DNA of 64,000 bases from Bradyrhizobium embrapense (GCF_001189235.2 NZ_LFIP02000002.1:248411-312410); one strand, 5' to 3'. Positions 25,936 through 36,085 are shown, counted from the stretch's first letter. Numbers and translations: made by a program. Notes: generated by a model from the sequence alone, not told the origin.

Positions 25936-25963
25936 CAATACTTAGGTATTGACCTAAGTATTG
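25936..25963. promoter_or_regulatory. Perfect 28-bp palindrome before the ArsR-like gene (operator candidate)
   Basis: CAATACTTAGGT-ATTG-ACCTAAGTATTG has perfect 12-nt arms around a 4-nt spacer. It ends 54 nt before the ArsR-like start codon. Repressors of this family autoregulate through such AT-rich palindromes, so it is very likely their operator. Confidence 0.8.
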
Positions 25964-26017
25964 TTCGCCGTTGGGTTCTCGCCCGAATTCTGGCGGCGGA
26001 TGGAGAGAAGGCAATTG

Positions 26018-26386
26018 ATGATTCCCCATGCAGGCGGCGGCGCTAAGCCGGTTTCGCCGGCGATCATTGATGGTGTCTTCCGGGCGCTCGCCGACCCTAC
26101 GCGGCGCGACGTTTTGGGACGGTTAAGCGCACGTGCGTCGTCGGTTAGCGATCTCGCAGAATCCTACGACATGGCGCTGCCGTCCTTCGTTGCGCACCTC
26201 AAAGTGTTGGAACAGTGCGGGCTGGTTCGCTCTCACAAGGAAGGGCGGGTCAGAACTTACGAGATTGTGCCTGAGCGCATGAAGGTGGCTGAGAACTGGC
26301 TTGCACGGCAACGCACGTTGTGGGAGCGCCGCCTTGATCAACTTGATGATTACCTCATGAAGATGAAACAGGAGACGACGAAGTGA
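26018..26386 (+). CDS. ArsR-like winged-helix transcriptional regulator
   Basis: A 122-residue repressor of the ArsR/SmtB type. The core is VFRALADPTRRDVLGRLSARASSVSDLAES, followed by the recognition helix MALPSFVAHLKVLEQCGLVRSHKEGRVRTYEI and a basic C-terminal helix. No metal-binding ELCVCDL motif is present, so it senses something other than a heavy metal. ATG at 26018 has GGAGAGAAGG upstream. An upstream in-frame ATG would place the start within the promoter region near the palindrome. The next gene, an SRPBCC protein, overlaps its stop (GTGA), the usual ArsR-SRPBCC pair. Confidence 0.9.
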   Translation: MIPHAGGGAKPVSPAIIDGVFRALADPTRRDVLGRLSARASSVSDLAESYDMALPSFVAHLKVLEQCGLVRSHKEGRVRTYEIVPERMKVAENWLARQRTLWERRLDQLDDYLMKMKQETTK

Positions 26387-26872
26387 CCGAATCCGTAATC
26401 AAGATCGATCCGAAGCTCGATTTAGTGCTTGAACGAGAGGTCGATGTGCCCGTTGAACTGATCTGGAAAGCATGGACTTCGCCCGAGCACCTGCGTCATT
26501 GGTTCGCGCCCAAACCTTGGACGATCACGGCTTGCGATCTTGATGTGCGTCCCGGGTGCGATCAACTTCACCATGCGCGGGCCGGACGGTCAGGAATTCC
26601 CCAACACGCAATCATACCTTGAAGTCACGCCCTACGAGCGGCTCATCATGACCGATGCACTTCTCCCGGGCTATCGTCCTTCGCCACGTCCCTTCTTCAC
26701 GGCCGTTTTGGAGCTCACGAAGAGAGGACCCAACGCCGCGCACTACAAGGCAATTGCGATCCACGGCAACGACGAGGCCCGCAAGAGCCATGAACAAATG
26801 GGATTCGAAACCGGCTGGGGAACTGTCGTGAAGCAGATGGTGGAGTACATCAAGGCGGGCCGCATGCAGTAA
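26383..26872 (+). pseudogene. SRPBCC (polyketide-cyclase type) gene broken by a frameshift
   Basis: The reading frame opened by GTG at 26383 encodes the normal N-terminus (LVLEREVDVPVELIWKAWTSPEHLRHWFAP and LDVRPG). It leaves the family sequence at about 26555. From there the family sequence continues in another frame (AINFTMRGPDGQEFPNTQSYLEVTP..., ending KAGRMQ at 26872). Comparing with the usual PGG-x-F pattern, two bases are missing (or one is added) at CCCGGGTGCG. The gene overlaps the ArsR stop, as in intact pairs. Either the gene is newly inactivated or the assembly has an indel here. Confidence 0.78.
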
Positions 26873-27274
26873 CGCGCGCAGGCCACGCTCATGCGCAGCA
26901 GGCGGGACTTCAGCCCCGCCCGCCATGCGCGTTGCGTTCCGTCTGGCGAGAGCGTCCCTTTGCAAAGAAGTGCTTCCAACTCGCTGAAGACGTGATTGCG
27001 GATTTTCAATGGCCCGCTGTTGAGTCAGACGGAAGCGACGTTTGAGGTCCGCAACATGGCCGCGGTCGCTCTGTGGCCTCTTGCTGCGGCGGTTGCAGAA
27101 CTCCGCAGCGGCCTGTGCGACAGGCATGGGGCAGATACTCATATTATTCGGAATACTAGAAGTATGCTCCTGAGTTGCCCGACGTGTCAAGTTGCCCGAT
27201 CAAGTGCCGGCCGCCGCCGCTACTTTGCATGGGGTTGTTTTCGACATTTTGGCAGCGCGCCGCATCGACACGTT
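26873..27274. other. Intergenic region (402 bp) without a supported gene
   Basis: It contains a GC-rich inverted repeat, GGCGGG/CCCGCC (26901-26920), a possible transcription stop after the ArsR-SRPBCC pair. An AT-rich patch (about 27128-27170) is unlike the flanking sequence. The open frames here are mainly shadows on the opposite strand. I see no gene I can support. Confidence 0.55.
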
Positions 27275-28933
27275 CTAGCCCACCGCCTTCGCCGCCGCGC
27301 GCCCGGCGTTGCGGCCCGAGAACAGGCAGCCGCCGAGGAACGTGCCCTCGAGCGAGCGATAGCCGTGCATGCCGCCGCCGCCGAATCCGGCGGCTTCGCC
27401 GGCCGCATAGAGCCCGCGGATGATCTGGTGATCATTGCCGAACACGCGCGAATCGAGGTCGGTCTCGAAGCCGCCGAGCGTCTTGCGGGTCAGGATGTTG
27501 AGCTTCACGGCGATCAGCGGGCCGTGCTCGGGATCGAGGATGCGGTGCGGCTTCGCGGTGCGGATCAGCCGGTCGCCGATATAGCGCCGCGCATTGTGCA
27601 GGTTCATCACCTGCGCATCCTTGACATAGGGGTTGGCGATCTCGCGGTCGCGCGCCTCGATCTGGGTCTTGATGGCGTCGAGACTCAAGAGGTCGTTGCC
27701 GGCGAGCTTGTTCATGGCATCGACAAGCTCGGTGAGATTGTCGCGCACGATGAAGTCGGCGCCGTGCTGCTTGAAGGCTTCGACCGGCGCCGGCGCGCCC
27801 TTGTTGGTGGCGCGCTTGATCGTCATGCGCCAGCTTTTGCCGGTGAGGTCGGGGTTCTGCTCCGAGCCCGACAGCGCGAACTCCTTCTTGATGATGCTCT
27901 GGGTCAGGATGAACCACGAATAATCGTAGCCGGCGCCCATGATGTAGTGCAGCTGCCCGAGCGTGTCGGAGCCCGGGAACAGCGGCGCCGGCAGCCGCTT
28001 GCCGGTGGCGTCGAACCACATTGACGATGGCCCCGGCAGAATACGGATGCCGTGCCGCGGCCAGATCGGGTTCCAGTTCTGGATGCCCTCGACGTAATGC
28101 CACATGCGGTCGCGGTTGATCAGCCGGCCGCCCGCCTGCTCGGTGATCCCTATCATGCGGCCGTCGACATGCTCGGGCACGCCGGAGATCATGAACTTCG
28201 GGGGATCGCCAAGTCGCTTCGGCCAGTTCTGCCGCACCAGATCATGATTGCCGCCGATGCCGCCGGAGGCGACGATCACCGCCTGCGCGCGTAGCGAAAA
28301 ATCGCCGACGACGTTGCGTGAGGAACTCTTGCCGCGTTCGACGCTTGACGGTTCCAGGATCGCGCCGCTGACGCCGTCGACCGTGCCGTTGCTGATGTTG
28401 AGTGCATCGACGCGATGGCGGAACTTGAACACCAGTTGTCCGTTCCCGGCGGCCTCGCGCGCGCGGCGCTCGAACGGTTCGACGATGCCAGGGCCGGTGC
28501 CCCAGGTGACATGGAAGCGCGGCACCGAATTGCCGTGGCCCATCGCATCGTAACCGCCGCGCTCGGCCCAGCCGACCACCGGGAAAATGCGGTGGCCCAT
28601 CGCGCGCAGCCAGTCGCGCTTCTCGCCCGCCGCGAACGCGACATAGGCTTCGGCCCATTTGCGCGGCCAGTGATCCTCCTCCCGATCGAAACCGGCGGTG
28701 CCCATCCAGTCCTGCAGCGCCAGTTCGGCGGAATCCTTGATGCCGAGCCGGCGCTGTTCCGGCGAATCGACCAGGAACAATCCGCCGAACGACCAGAACG
28801 CCTGGCCGCCGATGCTCTGTTCCGCTTCCTGGTCGAGCACGATGACGCGCTTGCCCGCGTCGGCGATCTCGGTTGCGGCGACCAGGCCGGCAAGGCCGGC
28901 GCCGATCACGATCACATCTGCATCGTCAGCCAT
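27275..28933 (-). CDS. FAD-binding dehydrogenase (fumarate reductase/KsdD-like flavoprotein)
   Basis: A 552-residue flavoprotein of the fumarate-reductase/3-ketosteroid-dehydrogenase group. The N-terminal FAD dinucleotide-binding motif is VIVIGAGLAGLVAA (residues 6-19), ending in the acidic VIVLDQE. SIGGQAFWSFGG follows. The closing FAD motif is IIRGLYAAGEAAGFGGGGMHGYRSLEGTFLGGCLFSGRNAG. It would dehydrogenate or reduce a C-C bond with FAD. ATG at 28933 is chosen because the FAD motif begins 5 codons later and GGGGA precedes it; the longer open frame is not needed. Substrate unknown. It is divergent from a small secreted protein gene. Confidence 0.9.
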   Translation of the reverse strand: MADDADVIVIGAGLAGLVAATEIADAGKRVIVLDQEAEQSIGGQAFWSFGGLFLVDSPEQRRLGIKDSAELALQDWMGTAGFDREEDHWPRKWAEAYVAFAAGEKRDWLRAMGHRIFPVVGWAERGGYDAMGHGNSVPRFHVTWGTGPGIVEPFERRAREAAGNGQLVFKFRHRVDALNISNGTVDGVSGAILEPSSVERGKSSSRNVVGDFSLRAQAVIVASGGIGGNHDLVRQNWPKRLGDPPKFMISGVPEHVDGRMIGITEQAGGRLINRDRMWHYVEGIQNWNPIWPRHGIRILPGPSSMWFDATGKRLPAPLFPGSDTLGQLHYIMGAGYDYSWFILTQSIIKKEFALSGSEQNPDLTGKSWRMTIKRATNKGAPAPVEAFKQHGADFIVRDNLTELVDAMNKLAGNDLLSLDAIKTQIEARDREIANPYVKDAQVMNLHNARRYIGDRLIRTAKPHRILDPEHGPLIAVKLNILTRKTLGGFETDLDSRVFGNDHQIIRGLYAAGEAAGFGGGGMHGYRSLEGTFLGGCLFSGRNAGRAAAKAVG

Positions 28934-29210
28934 TTTGATGTTCCCCGTCCCGCCGGAATTGAAGACCGCGTCGTTGTGCGCGGTCAACGGCAAATGGACC
29001 TTGCCTGTGGCGGCGAGGCACCAAATGGTTGCGGCAAGCTGTTCCAGTTTGGGACCTTTTCCACGCGCCACTGCAGCGTGGGCGCAACACCCAATTTGAA
29101 TTTGTTTTGACCGGCTTCGCTCGTCTGGACAAAAATCGACTCTCGCAACACGCTCACGCTTGTCTTGCATCACAGACCAACAGATTCGGTTTCGACTGGG
29201 GCTGGCCAAC

Positions 29211-29687
29211 ATGAAGTTGATGACGGGGTTGCTCGCTGCGGTTCTTCTGCTGGCGGGAATGGGGGCGTCTCAAGCAGTGGTCAGGATCGCCGACGATCGT
29301 GGCGGCAAGATCGGCGTCTACGTCGACAAATATCAGGACCTGCGCACATCCGGTGAGACGGTGATCATCGACGGGCTGTGCGCCTCGGCCTGCACCATCG
29401 TGCTCGGCAAGGTCCCGCATGACCGTATCTGTGTGACCTCACACGCCAGTCTCGGCTTCCATGCCGCCTGGGACTACGGTGACAACGGTCGCCCGGTCCC
29501 CAATCCCGAAGCCACCCATATGCTGTACCTGATGTACCCACCGGCGGTGCGCAAATGGATCACGGGCCGCGGTGGCCTGACCCGGCGCATGATCTTCCTG
29601 CAAGGCAAGCAACTGCAGGCGCTGTACAAGCCGTGCTATCTCAACGCCCAGGCCTCGGCGCCCAAACCGGCTGAGCCCGCGCGCTGA
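29211..29687 (+). CDS. Secreted COG3904-like (ClpP/crotonase-like fold) protein
   Basis: A 158-residue exported protein. The signal peptide MKLMTGLLAAVLLLAGMGASQA is cut near residue 22. The mature part contains VIIDGLCASACTIVLGKVP, the C-x-S-A-C signature of predicted periplasmic ClpP/crotonase-like proteins, then a His-containing LGFHAAWD. A long variable C-terminus follows (PAVRKWITGRGG). Catalytic function is not proven. A second protein of this kind is encoded at 58243-59127. The ATG at 29211 places the signal peptide correctly; the 17-codon upstream extension is not needed. Confidence 0.76.
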   Translation: MKLMTGLLAAVLLLAGMGASQAVVRIADDRGGKIGVYVDKYQDLRTSGETVIIDGLCASACTIVLGKVPHDRICVTSHASLGFHAAWDYGDNGRPVPNPEATHMLYLMYPPAVRKWITGRGGLTRRMIFLQGKQLQALYKPCYLNAQASAPKPAEPAR

Positions 29688-29827
29688 GCAGCTGATCCCG
29701 GCGAACGCCATTCTCGGCATAGCCGGGCAAGACGACGTCGAGCGCCGGACATCGCCTCGCTATCATTTGACGGCGTGCGACGGCCATGGCGCTTGCTGCC
29801 TGGAGGAACCCGGCTTATTTCAACCGC

Positions 29828-30016
29828 ATGGTTCAGCCGATCTCCACCCGATCCGAGCTCGTGACGGCTCCGCAGGGCCGGGTGGCGTCTGCAATCCTGT
29901 GGGGCGCTGCCGCAATCGGCGGATTGGCCTTGCTCGCCGCTGCCGCGCTCTGGTTCCACTACGGGATCGCGGTGTTTTTCGAAATGATCACGGCCGGCAT
30001 CGCCGCCTGCTTCTGA
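29828..30016 (+). CDS. Small single-span membrane protein upstream of sco
   Basis: About 62 residues with a polar N-terminus (MVQPISTRSELVTAPQ) and one long hydrophobic segment (ASAILWGAAAIGGLALLAAAALWFHYG), which then runs into VFFEMITAGIAACF. An earlier ATG at 29786 is also possible, and neither has a strong ribosome site. It ends 18 bp before the SCO gene and is probably in the same transcript. I recognise no named family. It could assist cytochrome oxidase copper assembly with SCO, which is inference only. Confidence 0.55.
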   Translation: MVQPISTRSELVTAPQGRVASAILWGAAAIGGLALLAAAALWFHYGIAVFFEMITAGIAACF

Positions 30017-30034
30017 CAAGGACGCCCTCACATC

Positions 30035-30625
30035 ATGCCCCGGACCACGCGCCCATTGGTGATCTTCGCTGCCTTCGCGGGCAGTCTGGCGGTCGGCCTG
30101 TTCCTCATGTTGTGGGCGGTCGGCGGCTTGCGCACCGTCGCCGCGCCCGCCGCGATCGGCGGCCCGTTCCAGCTCACCGACCAGGCCGGCCAGACCGTCA
30201 CCGACAAGAACCTGCAGGGCAAGCCGACGCTGATCTTCTTCGGCTTCACCCACTGCCCGGACATCTGCCCGACCTCGCTGTTCGAGATCTCGGAGGTTCT
30301 GAAGGCGATGGGCAAGGACGCCGACCGCGTGAACGCCTATTTCGTCTCGGTCGACCCGGAACGCGACACCGCGACTGCGATGAAAGACTACCTTTCGAGC
30401 TTCGATCCGCACCTCAAGGGCCTGACCGGCGATCCCGCCGCGATCGCCAAAGTGCTGTCGAGCTACCGGGTCTACGCCAAGAAGGTGCCGCTGAAGGATG
30501 GCGACTACACGATGGATCACACCGCGCTGATCTATCTGATGGACCGCGATGGCCATTTCGTCGCGCCGTTCAACCTGAAACGGACGCCGGAAGAGGCGGC
30601 GACCGATCTCAAACGGTATCTCTGA
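30035..30625 (+). CDS. SCO1/SenC family copper chaperone/thioredoxin-like protein
   Basis: A 196-residue membrane-anchored periplasmic protein. The N-terminal helix (about residues 8-31) anchors it, followed by a thioredoxin fold. The copper/thiol site is THCPDICP (C-x3-C), and the third copper ligand is the His in MDHTALIYL. SCO proteins deliver copper to the CuA site of cytochrome oxidase or keep its cysteines reduced. The gene follows a small membrane protein gene and precedes an unrelated substrate-binding protein gene by 52 bp. Confidence 0.92.
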   Translation: MPRTTRPLVIFAAFAGSLAVGLFLMLWAVGGLRTVAAPAAIGGPFQLTDQAGQTVTDKNLQGKPTLIFFGFTHCPDICPTSLFEISEVLKAMGKDADRVNAYFVSVDPERDTATAMKDYLSSFDPHLKGLTGDPAAIAKVLSSYRVYAKKVPLKDGDYTMDHTALIYLMDRDGHFVAPFNLKRTPEEAATDLKRYL

Positions 30626-30716
30626 TCGCCGATTCCGGCTTGGAATTAACCCAATCGGCGCTCGCATCGGGCGCCGGATGGTCTATAAGCCGTTCAATTT
30701 CCTGAAATTGCCGGTT

Positions 30717-31712
30717 ATGCCCAATTTGTCTGCCCAGCCCTTTGCCGTCCGCTCGCGCCAGCGTCGCCTGGCTGCGGGATTGATGGCGGCCGTCGTGCTG
30801 GCCATCGCGGGGCCGGCGCTTGCGCAGACGCCTCAGGCACCGCAAGCGCCCAAGGCCGCTCCCGCACAGGCTGTGCCCGCACCGCCTCCGGCGGCCGCGG
30901 CCGCCCCGTCGGCTCCGAACCAGCCGCCGAAGGCGGCCGAGGCCGCGCCGCAGGCGGTGCCGGGCTTCTGGGACCCGCGGCGGCGGCCGGATCGGCCGGA
31001 CCTGTCGCGCCTCACCGTGATCCGCTTCCTGACCGAGACCGACTATCCGCCGTTCAACTTCACCGGGCCTGACGGCAATCCGGCCGGCTTCAACGTCGAC
31101 CTCGCGCGTGCGCTGTGCGACGAGATCAAGGTCACCTGCACCATCCAGATGCGTCGCTTCGAGACCCTGATCGATGCGCTCGCCACCAACCGCGGCGATG
31201 CCATCATCGCGTCGATGGCGGTGACGCCGCAGCTGCGCGCCAAGGTCGATTTCACGGATCCCTATTACCGTGCGCCGGCGCGCTTCGTGTCGCGCCGCGA
31301 CAACGTGATGCCGGAAATCCGTCCCGAGTATCTCGAGGGCAAGAAGGTCGGCGTCATCGCCGGCACCTCGCACGAGGCCTACCTCAAGGCGATGTTCACC
31401 GACGCCGAGATCCATTCCTATCCGGATAACGACGCGCTGCGCGCGGCACTGCGCCGCGGCGAGGTCGATTTCATCTTTGGCGATGCGATCTCGCTCGCGT
31501 TCTGGATCAACGGCACTGATTCCGCCGAATGTTGCGCATTTTCCGGCGGTCCGTTCGTCGAGAGTCGCTATTTCGGCGAGGGCGTCGGCATCGCCGTGCG
31601 CAAGGGCAACGATCTGCTCCGGCAGTCGCTGAACTGGGCGCTGTTCCGGATCTGGGAAAAAGGCCGCTACACCGATCTGTGGCTGCGCTATTTCTCGATC
31701 AGCCCGTTCTGA
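30717..31712 (+). CDS. Periplasmic amino-acid-type substrate-binding protein (SBP_bac_3-like)
   Basis: About 331 residues from ATG at 30717 (an earlier ATG at 30678 gives 344). A signal peptide (QRRLAAGLMAAVVLAIAGPALA) is followed by a Pro/Ala-rich linker of roughly 45 residues. The ABC-type solute-binding fold comes next: TETDYPPFNFTGPDGNPAGFNVDLARAL (lobe 1), RGDAIIASMAVTPQLRAKVDFTDPYY, then GKKVGVIAGTSHEAYL (lobe 2), and VDFIFGDAISLAFWI. No permease or ATPase gene is adjacent, so the partner is elsewhere or the protein acts alone. The long proline-rich linker is unusual. Confidence 0.87.
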   Translation: MPNLSAQPFAVRSRQRRLAAGLMAAVVLAIAGPALAQTPQAPQAPKAAPAQAVPAPPPAAAAAPSAPNQPPKAAEAAPQAVPGFWDPRRRPDRPDLSRLTVIRFLTETDYPPFNFTGPDGNPAGFNVDLARALCDEIKVTCTIQMRRFETLIDALATNRGDAIIASMAVTPQLRAKVDFTDPYYRAPARFVSRRDNVMPEIRPEYLEGKKVGVIAGTSHEAYLKAMFTDAEIHSYPDNDALRAALRRGEVDFIFGDAISLAFWINGTDSAECCAFSGGPFVESRYFGEGVGIAVRKGNDLLRQSLNWALFRIWEKGRYTDLWLRYFSISPF

Positions 31713-31729
31713 CGCTGTGGTCTTCACCT

Positions 31730-31749
31730 CGCCCCGCTTGCGGGGCGAG
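31730..31749 (+). terminator. Hairpin after the substrate-binding protein gene
   Basis: TCGCCCCGC-TT-GCGGGGCGA forms a strong stem 18 nt past the stop of the substrate-binding gene. It is followed by a T-rich stretch (about 31759-31770), consistent with intrinsic termination. Confidence 0.6.
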
Positions 31750-31770
31750 ATAGCGCAGTTTTGCATTTTG

Positions 31771-33459
<1,689 letters not shown>

Positions 33460-33573
33460 GGATTGCAGGCCGATCCGCGCTCGGCCGGCAATCGGCGCGC
33501 CTGGCCTTGATCCGATGCACGAGCTACCCGAACGCGGAGGCGCGATCTGGGAGCTCGGTCACGGCCAGGCGCA

Positions 33574-34356
33574 TTACTTCTGCTGGTCGCCGACGCCCTT
33601 GGCGGCTTGCTCGATGACCTTGGCGACGGCTTCCGGCTTCGAGACATAGATGGCGTGGCTGCCGGCCTGATCGACGGTCTTGGCGCCGGCGCGCTTGGCC
33701 ATCATCCGCTGCGCGTCCACCGGAATCATCTTGTCGTTGGTCGCCACCAGGTACCAGCTCGGCTTGCTCTTCCATGCCGGCACGGTGATCTCGCCGTTCA
33801 AGGCCGCGACACCCCACGGCACCTGCGAGTCGGCCATGAAGGCGGCGACATCGGGCTTCACGTCGGCCGCGAACGACGCCCCGAACTTCGCCCGGTCGAG
33901 CGACAGGAAGCCGTCCTTCGGCGGCAGGATCGGCGGCACCGGCGCGCCGGGAGGCGGGTTGGCGATCAGCTTGCCGACCGATTCGCCCTGATCGGGCGCG
34001 AAGGCGGTGATGTAGACCAGACCGGCGACCTTCGGATCGGTGCCCGCCTCGGTGACCACGACGCCGCCATAGGAATGGCCGACCAGGATGACGTTTCCAT
34101 CGGCCGCCGCAATCGCGCGCTTGGTGACGGCAACGTCGTCCGCCAGCGTGCTGGTCGGGTTCTGGACGATGCTGACCTTGTAGCCATCCTTCTTCAGGAT
34201 CTTGTAGACGCCTTCCCATCCCGAACCATCGACGAAGCCGCCGTGGACGAGGACGACCGACTTGACGGGGGCCGTTTCGGCCTGAGCAGCAGGGATCGTG
34301 GCGGTGGCGAGGCCCAGCGACGCTGCGGCGGCGAGCAATTTGGTGACGACAGACAT
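33574..34356 (-). CDS. Secreted alpha/beta hydrolase
   Basis: A 260-residue exported alpha/beta hydrolase. A signal peptide (MSVVTKLLAAAASLGLATATIPAAQA) precedes VVLVHGGFVDGSGW, the oxyanion segment. The nucleophile elbow is LVGHSYGG with Ser, the acid is probably in VATNDKMIP, and the base is in AGSHAIYVS. It resembles the esterase/haloperoxidase-like proteins with a PXXGXSG lid region, but the substrate is unknown. It is divergent from an OhrR/MarR-type regulator, and the shared 147-bp region carries three copies of a TTATCGCGATAA-type operator. Confidence 0.9.
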   Translation of the reverse strand: MSVVTKLLAAAASLGLATATIPAAQAETAPVKSVVLVHGGFVDGSGWEGVYKILKKDGYKVSIVQNPTSTLADDVAVTKRAIAAADGNVILVGHSYGGVVVTEAGTDPKVAGLVYITAFAPDQGESVGKLIANPPPGAPVPPILPPKDGFLSLDRAKFGASFAADVKPDVAAFMADSQVPWGVAALNGEITVPAWKSKPSWYLVATNDKMIPVDAQRMMAKRAGAKTVDQAGSHAIYVSKPEAVAKVIEQAAKGVGDQQK

Positions 34357-34376
34357 TGAAGTTCTCCTGACATCTA

Positions 34377-34455
34377 TTTCGCGATAATCATTATCGCGAT
34401 AAATATTAGGTAGCGCATCTCGATTTGCTTGTCCAGATATTTTTTATCCCGATAA
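34377..34455. promoter_or_regulatory. Three TTATCGCGATAA-type operator sites between hydrolase and MarR genes
   Basis: TTTCGCGATAA (34377-34387), the perfect 12-nt palindrome TTATCGCGATAA (34391-34402) and TTATCCCGATAA (34444-34455) lie in the divergent promoter region of the secreted hydrolase and the OhrR-like regulator. Palindromes of this size and spacing are typical MarR/OhrR sites, so the regulator probably controls both genes. Confidence 0.75.
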
Positions 34456-34503
34456 TGATTTTTGTGATATGGTACGCCAGTAACGATCGAAAGGGTGCCC
34501 TCA

Positions 34504-34959
34504 ATGTCGGCCTCGGGACCAATTCCGCTGGATAGCCAGCTCTGCTTCTCTCTTTATGGAACGACCATCGCGATCAACCGCGCCTACAAGCCGCTGCTCG
34601 ACGGCCTCGGCATCACCTATCCGCAGTACCTCGTGCTCAGCGTGCTCTGGGAAAAGGACGGACAGATGATTTCCGCCATCGCCGACCGGCTTGCGCTCGA
34701 GCCCAGCACTATCACGCCGCTGGTCAAGCGGCTCGAAAACGCCGGCTTCGTGGTGCGCCGGCGCAGCGCGGAGGATGAACGACAGGTCGGTGTCCATCTG
34801 ACCGACAGCGGCAAGGCGATGCAATCCCGGACCGGCTGCCTCACGGATACGTTGCTCGAACGGTCGGGCTTGACGGTCGAGGAGTTGATCTCGCTCAACA
34901 AGCGCATCCAGGCACTGCGCGCGGCGCTGACCGAGTCCATGGCCGACGAGCGCGGATAA
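34504..34959 (+). CDS. MarR family regulator, OhrR-like
   Basis: About 151 residues. The N-terminus LDSQLCFSLYGTTIAINRAYKPLLDGLGITYPQYLVLSVLWE is close to the OhrR organic-hydroperoxide repressors, and the single early cysteine (Cys14) sits where OhrR senses peroxide by oxidation. The winged helix is DGQMISAIADRLALEPSTITPLVKRLENAGFV. ATG at 34504 is preferred over a GTG nine bases upstream because the protein then matches the family. No ohr gene is adjacent. The divergent partner is a secreted hydrolase, so the regulon may differ from a classic Ohr system. Confidence 0.87.
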   Translation: MSASGPIPLDSQLCFSLYGTTIAINRAYKPLLDGLGITYPQYLVLSVLWEKDGQMISAIADRLALEPSTITPLVKRLENAGFVVRRRSAEDERQVGVHLTDSGKAMQSRTGCLTDTLLERSGLTVEELISLNKRIQALRAALTESMADERG

Positions 34960-35060
34960 GGTTCAGCGCTCGGGGCTACCTTGTGCGCATCGATTTGCCG
35001 TTCGGATTTGCTGCAAAGAACGTCGCCCGGATGGGGTGCCTGAAATCCAAGCCGTGTTCA

Positions 35061-35990
35061 TCACCGTGTGGCCTGCGCCGCGTCGCGCAGGCCGTCGCTG
35101 GTGGCGCGCAGCAACGTCAGCAACAGGCCATTGAGCGGCGTCGGCACGCCATGCCGTTCACCGGCCGCGATGATCGCGCCGGTAAGCGCGTCGGCTTCGA
35201 ACGGGCGTCCTGCGACACGATCGAAATACATCGAGGTGCCGGCGTCGGGCGGATAGGTCAGCAGCGTCGTCAGCATCAATTCGGGCTCGTCGGGTGCGAG
35301 TTGCGCGCCGTCGGCGCGGCCAACACGCGCGGCCTCCTCGAGGATGGCAAGGCACAGCGCCTTGACGTCCTCGCGGCGGAATACGGCTTGCCGCAGCAGC
35401 GTGAGCGCGGTGATCGGGTTGGCGACGGCGTTGAGCAGAAGCTTGCGCCAGGCGAGCGTGGTGAAATCGGCGGAGCGCCGCACGCGCATCGCGGTGCCAT
35501 CCAGCAGAGCTTCGAATGCGCGCCCGTCCGCGTCATCGGCGACCGCGAATTCATGCTCGCCCGCGCGGCGGAAGCGGACGCGATCCGGCGCCAGCCGTTC
35601 GCCATTGTAGTAGACGATGGTGGGAACGACGGTGGCGGCGCCGACCAACGGTGCCAGCCGCTCGGCATGCCCGATGCCATTCTGCAGCACCGCCACGCGC
35701 GTCTGTGGCCTGCACAGCCTTTCCAGCCATGGCGCACTCGATTCGGTGTCCTGTGCTTTGGTCGACAGCAACACCCAGTCGACCGGCATGGCAGCGGCCG
35801 GGTCGGTGAGCGCGCGCAGCGGCACCTCTATTGTGGCTTCGGCGCGCTCGACCGTCAGGTGGTCGAGCGGCCGCCGGACGCAGGCGATCACATCGTGATT
35901 GTCGACCGACCTCAGCAGGCCGGCGATGATGCCGCCGATGCTGCCGAGGCCAACGATGGCGATGGTCTTGCGACCGGATGGTCCTGTCAT
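35061..35990 (-). CDS. 2-dehydropantoate 2-reductase (ketopantoate reductase) family oxidoreductase
   Basis: A 309-residue NAD(P)H-dependent dehydrogenase. The N-terminal Rossmann motif is TIAIVGLGSIGGIIAGLL. LLSTKAQDTESSAPWL follows, where the family Lys contacts the cofactor, and then AVLQNGIGHAERLAP. The second half contains AWRKLLLNAVANPITALT, the conserved catalytic KLLxN region, and ends in the helical dimer domain. PanE makes pantoate for coenzyme A, but rhizobia carry several paralogues, so the substrate is not certain. The ATG at 35990 is chosen from the Rossmann start. It sits downstream of a cupin gene on the same strand with a 95-bp gap. Confidence 0.86.
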   Translation of the reverse strand: MTGPSGRKTIAIVGLGSIGGIIAGLLRSVDNHDVIACVRRPLDHLTVERAEATIEVPLRALTDPAAAMPVDWVLLSTKAQDTESSAPWLERLCRPQTRVAVLQNGIGHAERLAPLVGAATVVPTIVYYNGERLAPDRVRFRRAGEHEFAVADDADGRAFEALLDGTAMRVRRSADFTTLAWRKLLLNAVANPITALTLLRQAVFRREDVKALCLAILEEAARVGRADGAQLAPDEPELMLTTLLTYPPDAGTSMYFDRVAGRPFEADALTGAIIAAGERHGVPTPLNGLLLTLLRATSDGLRDAAQATR

Positions 35991-36085
35991 GGTGTGACTC
36001 TGGGTCGGCGAAGCAGCATCGTAATCCGGATGGAACGACGCGGAATGCGGGGCCACGGCGCTTCGCGCAATGACGACCGGGCCAT

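Noticed and set aside
25630..25938. N-terminal extension of the secreted esterase
   Set aside because: It is arginine-rich without similarity to a domain, and a signal peptide begins at 25629.
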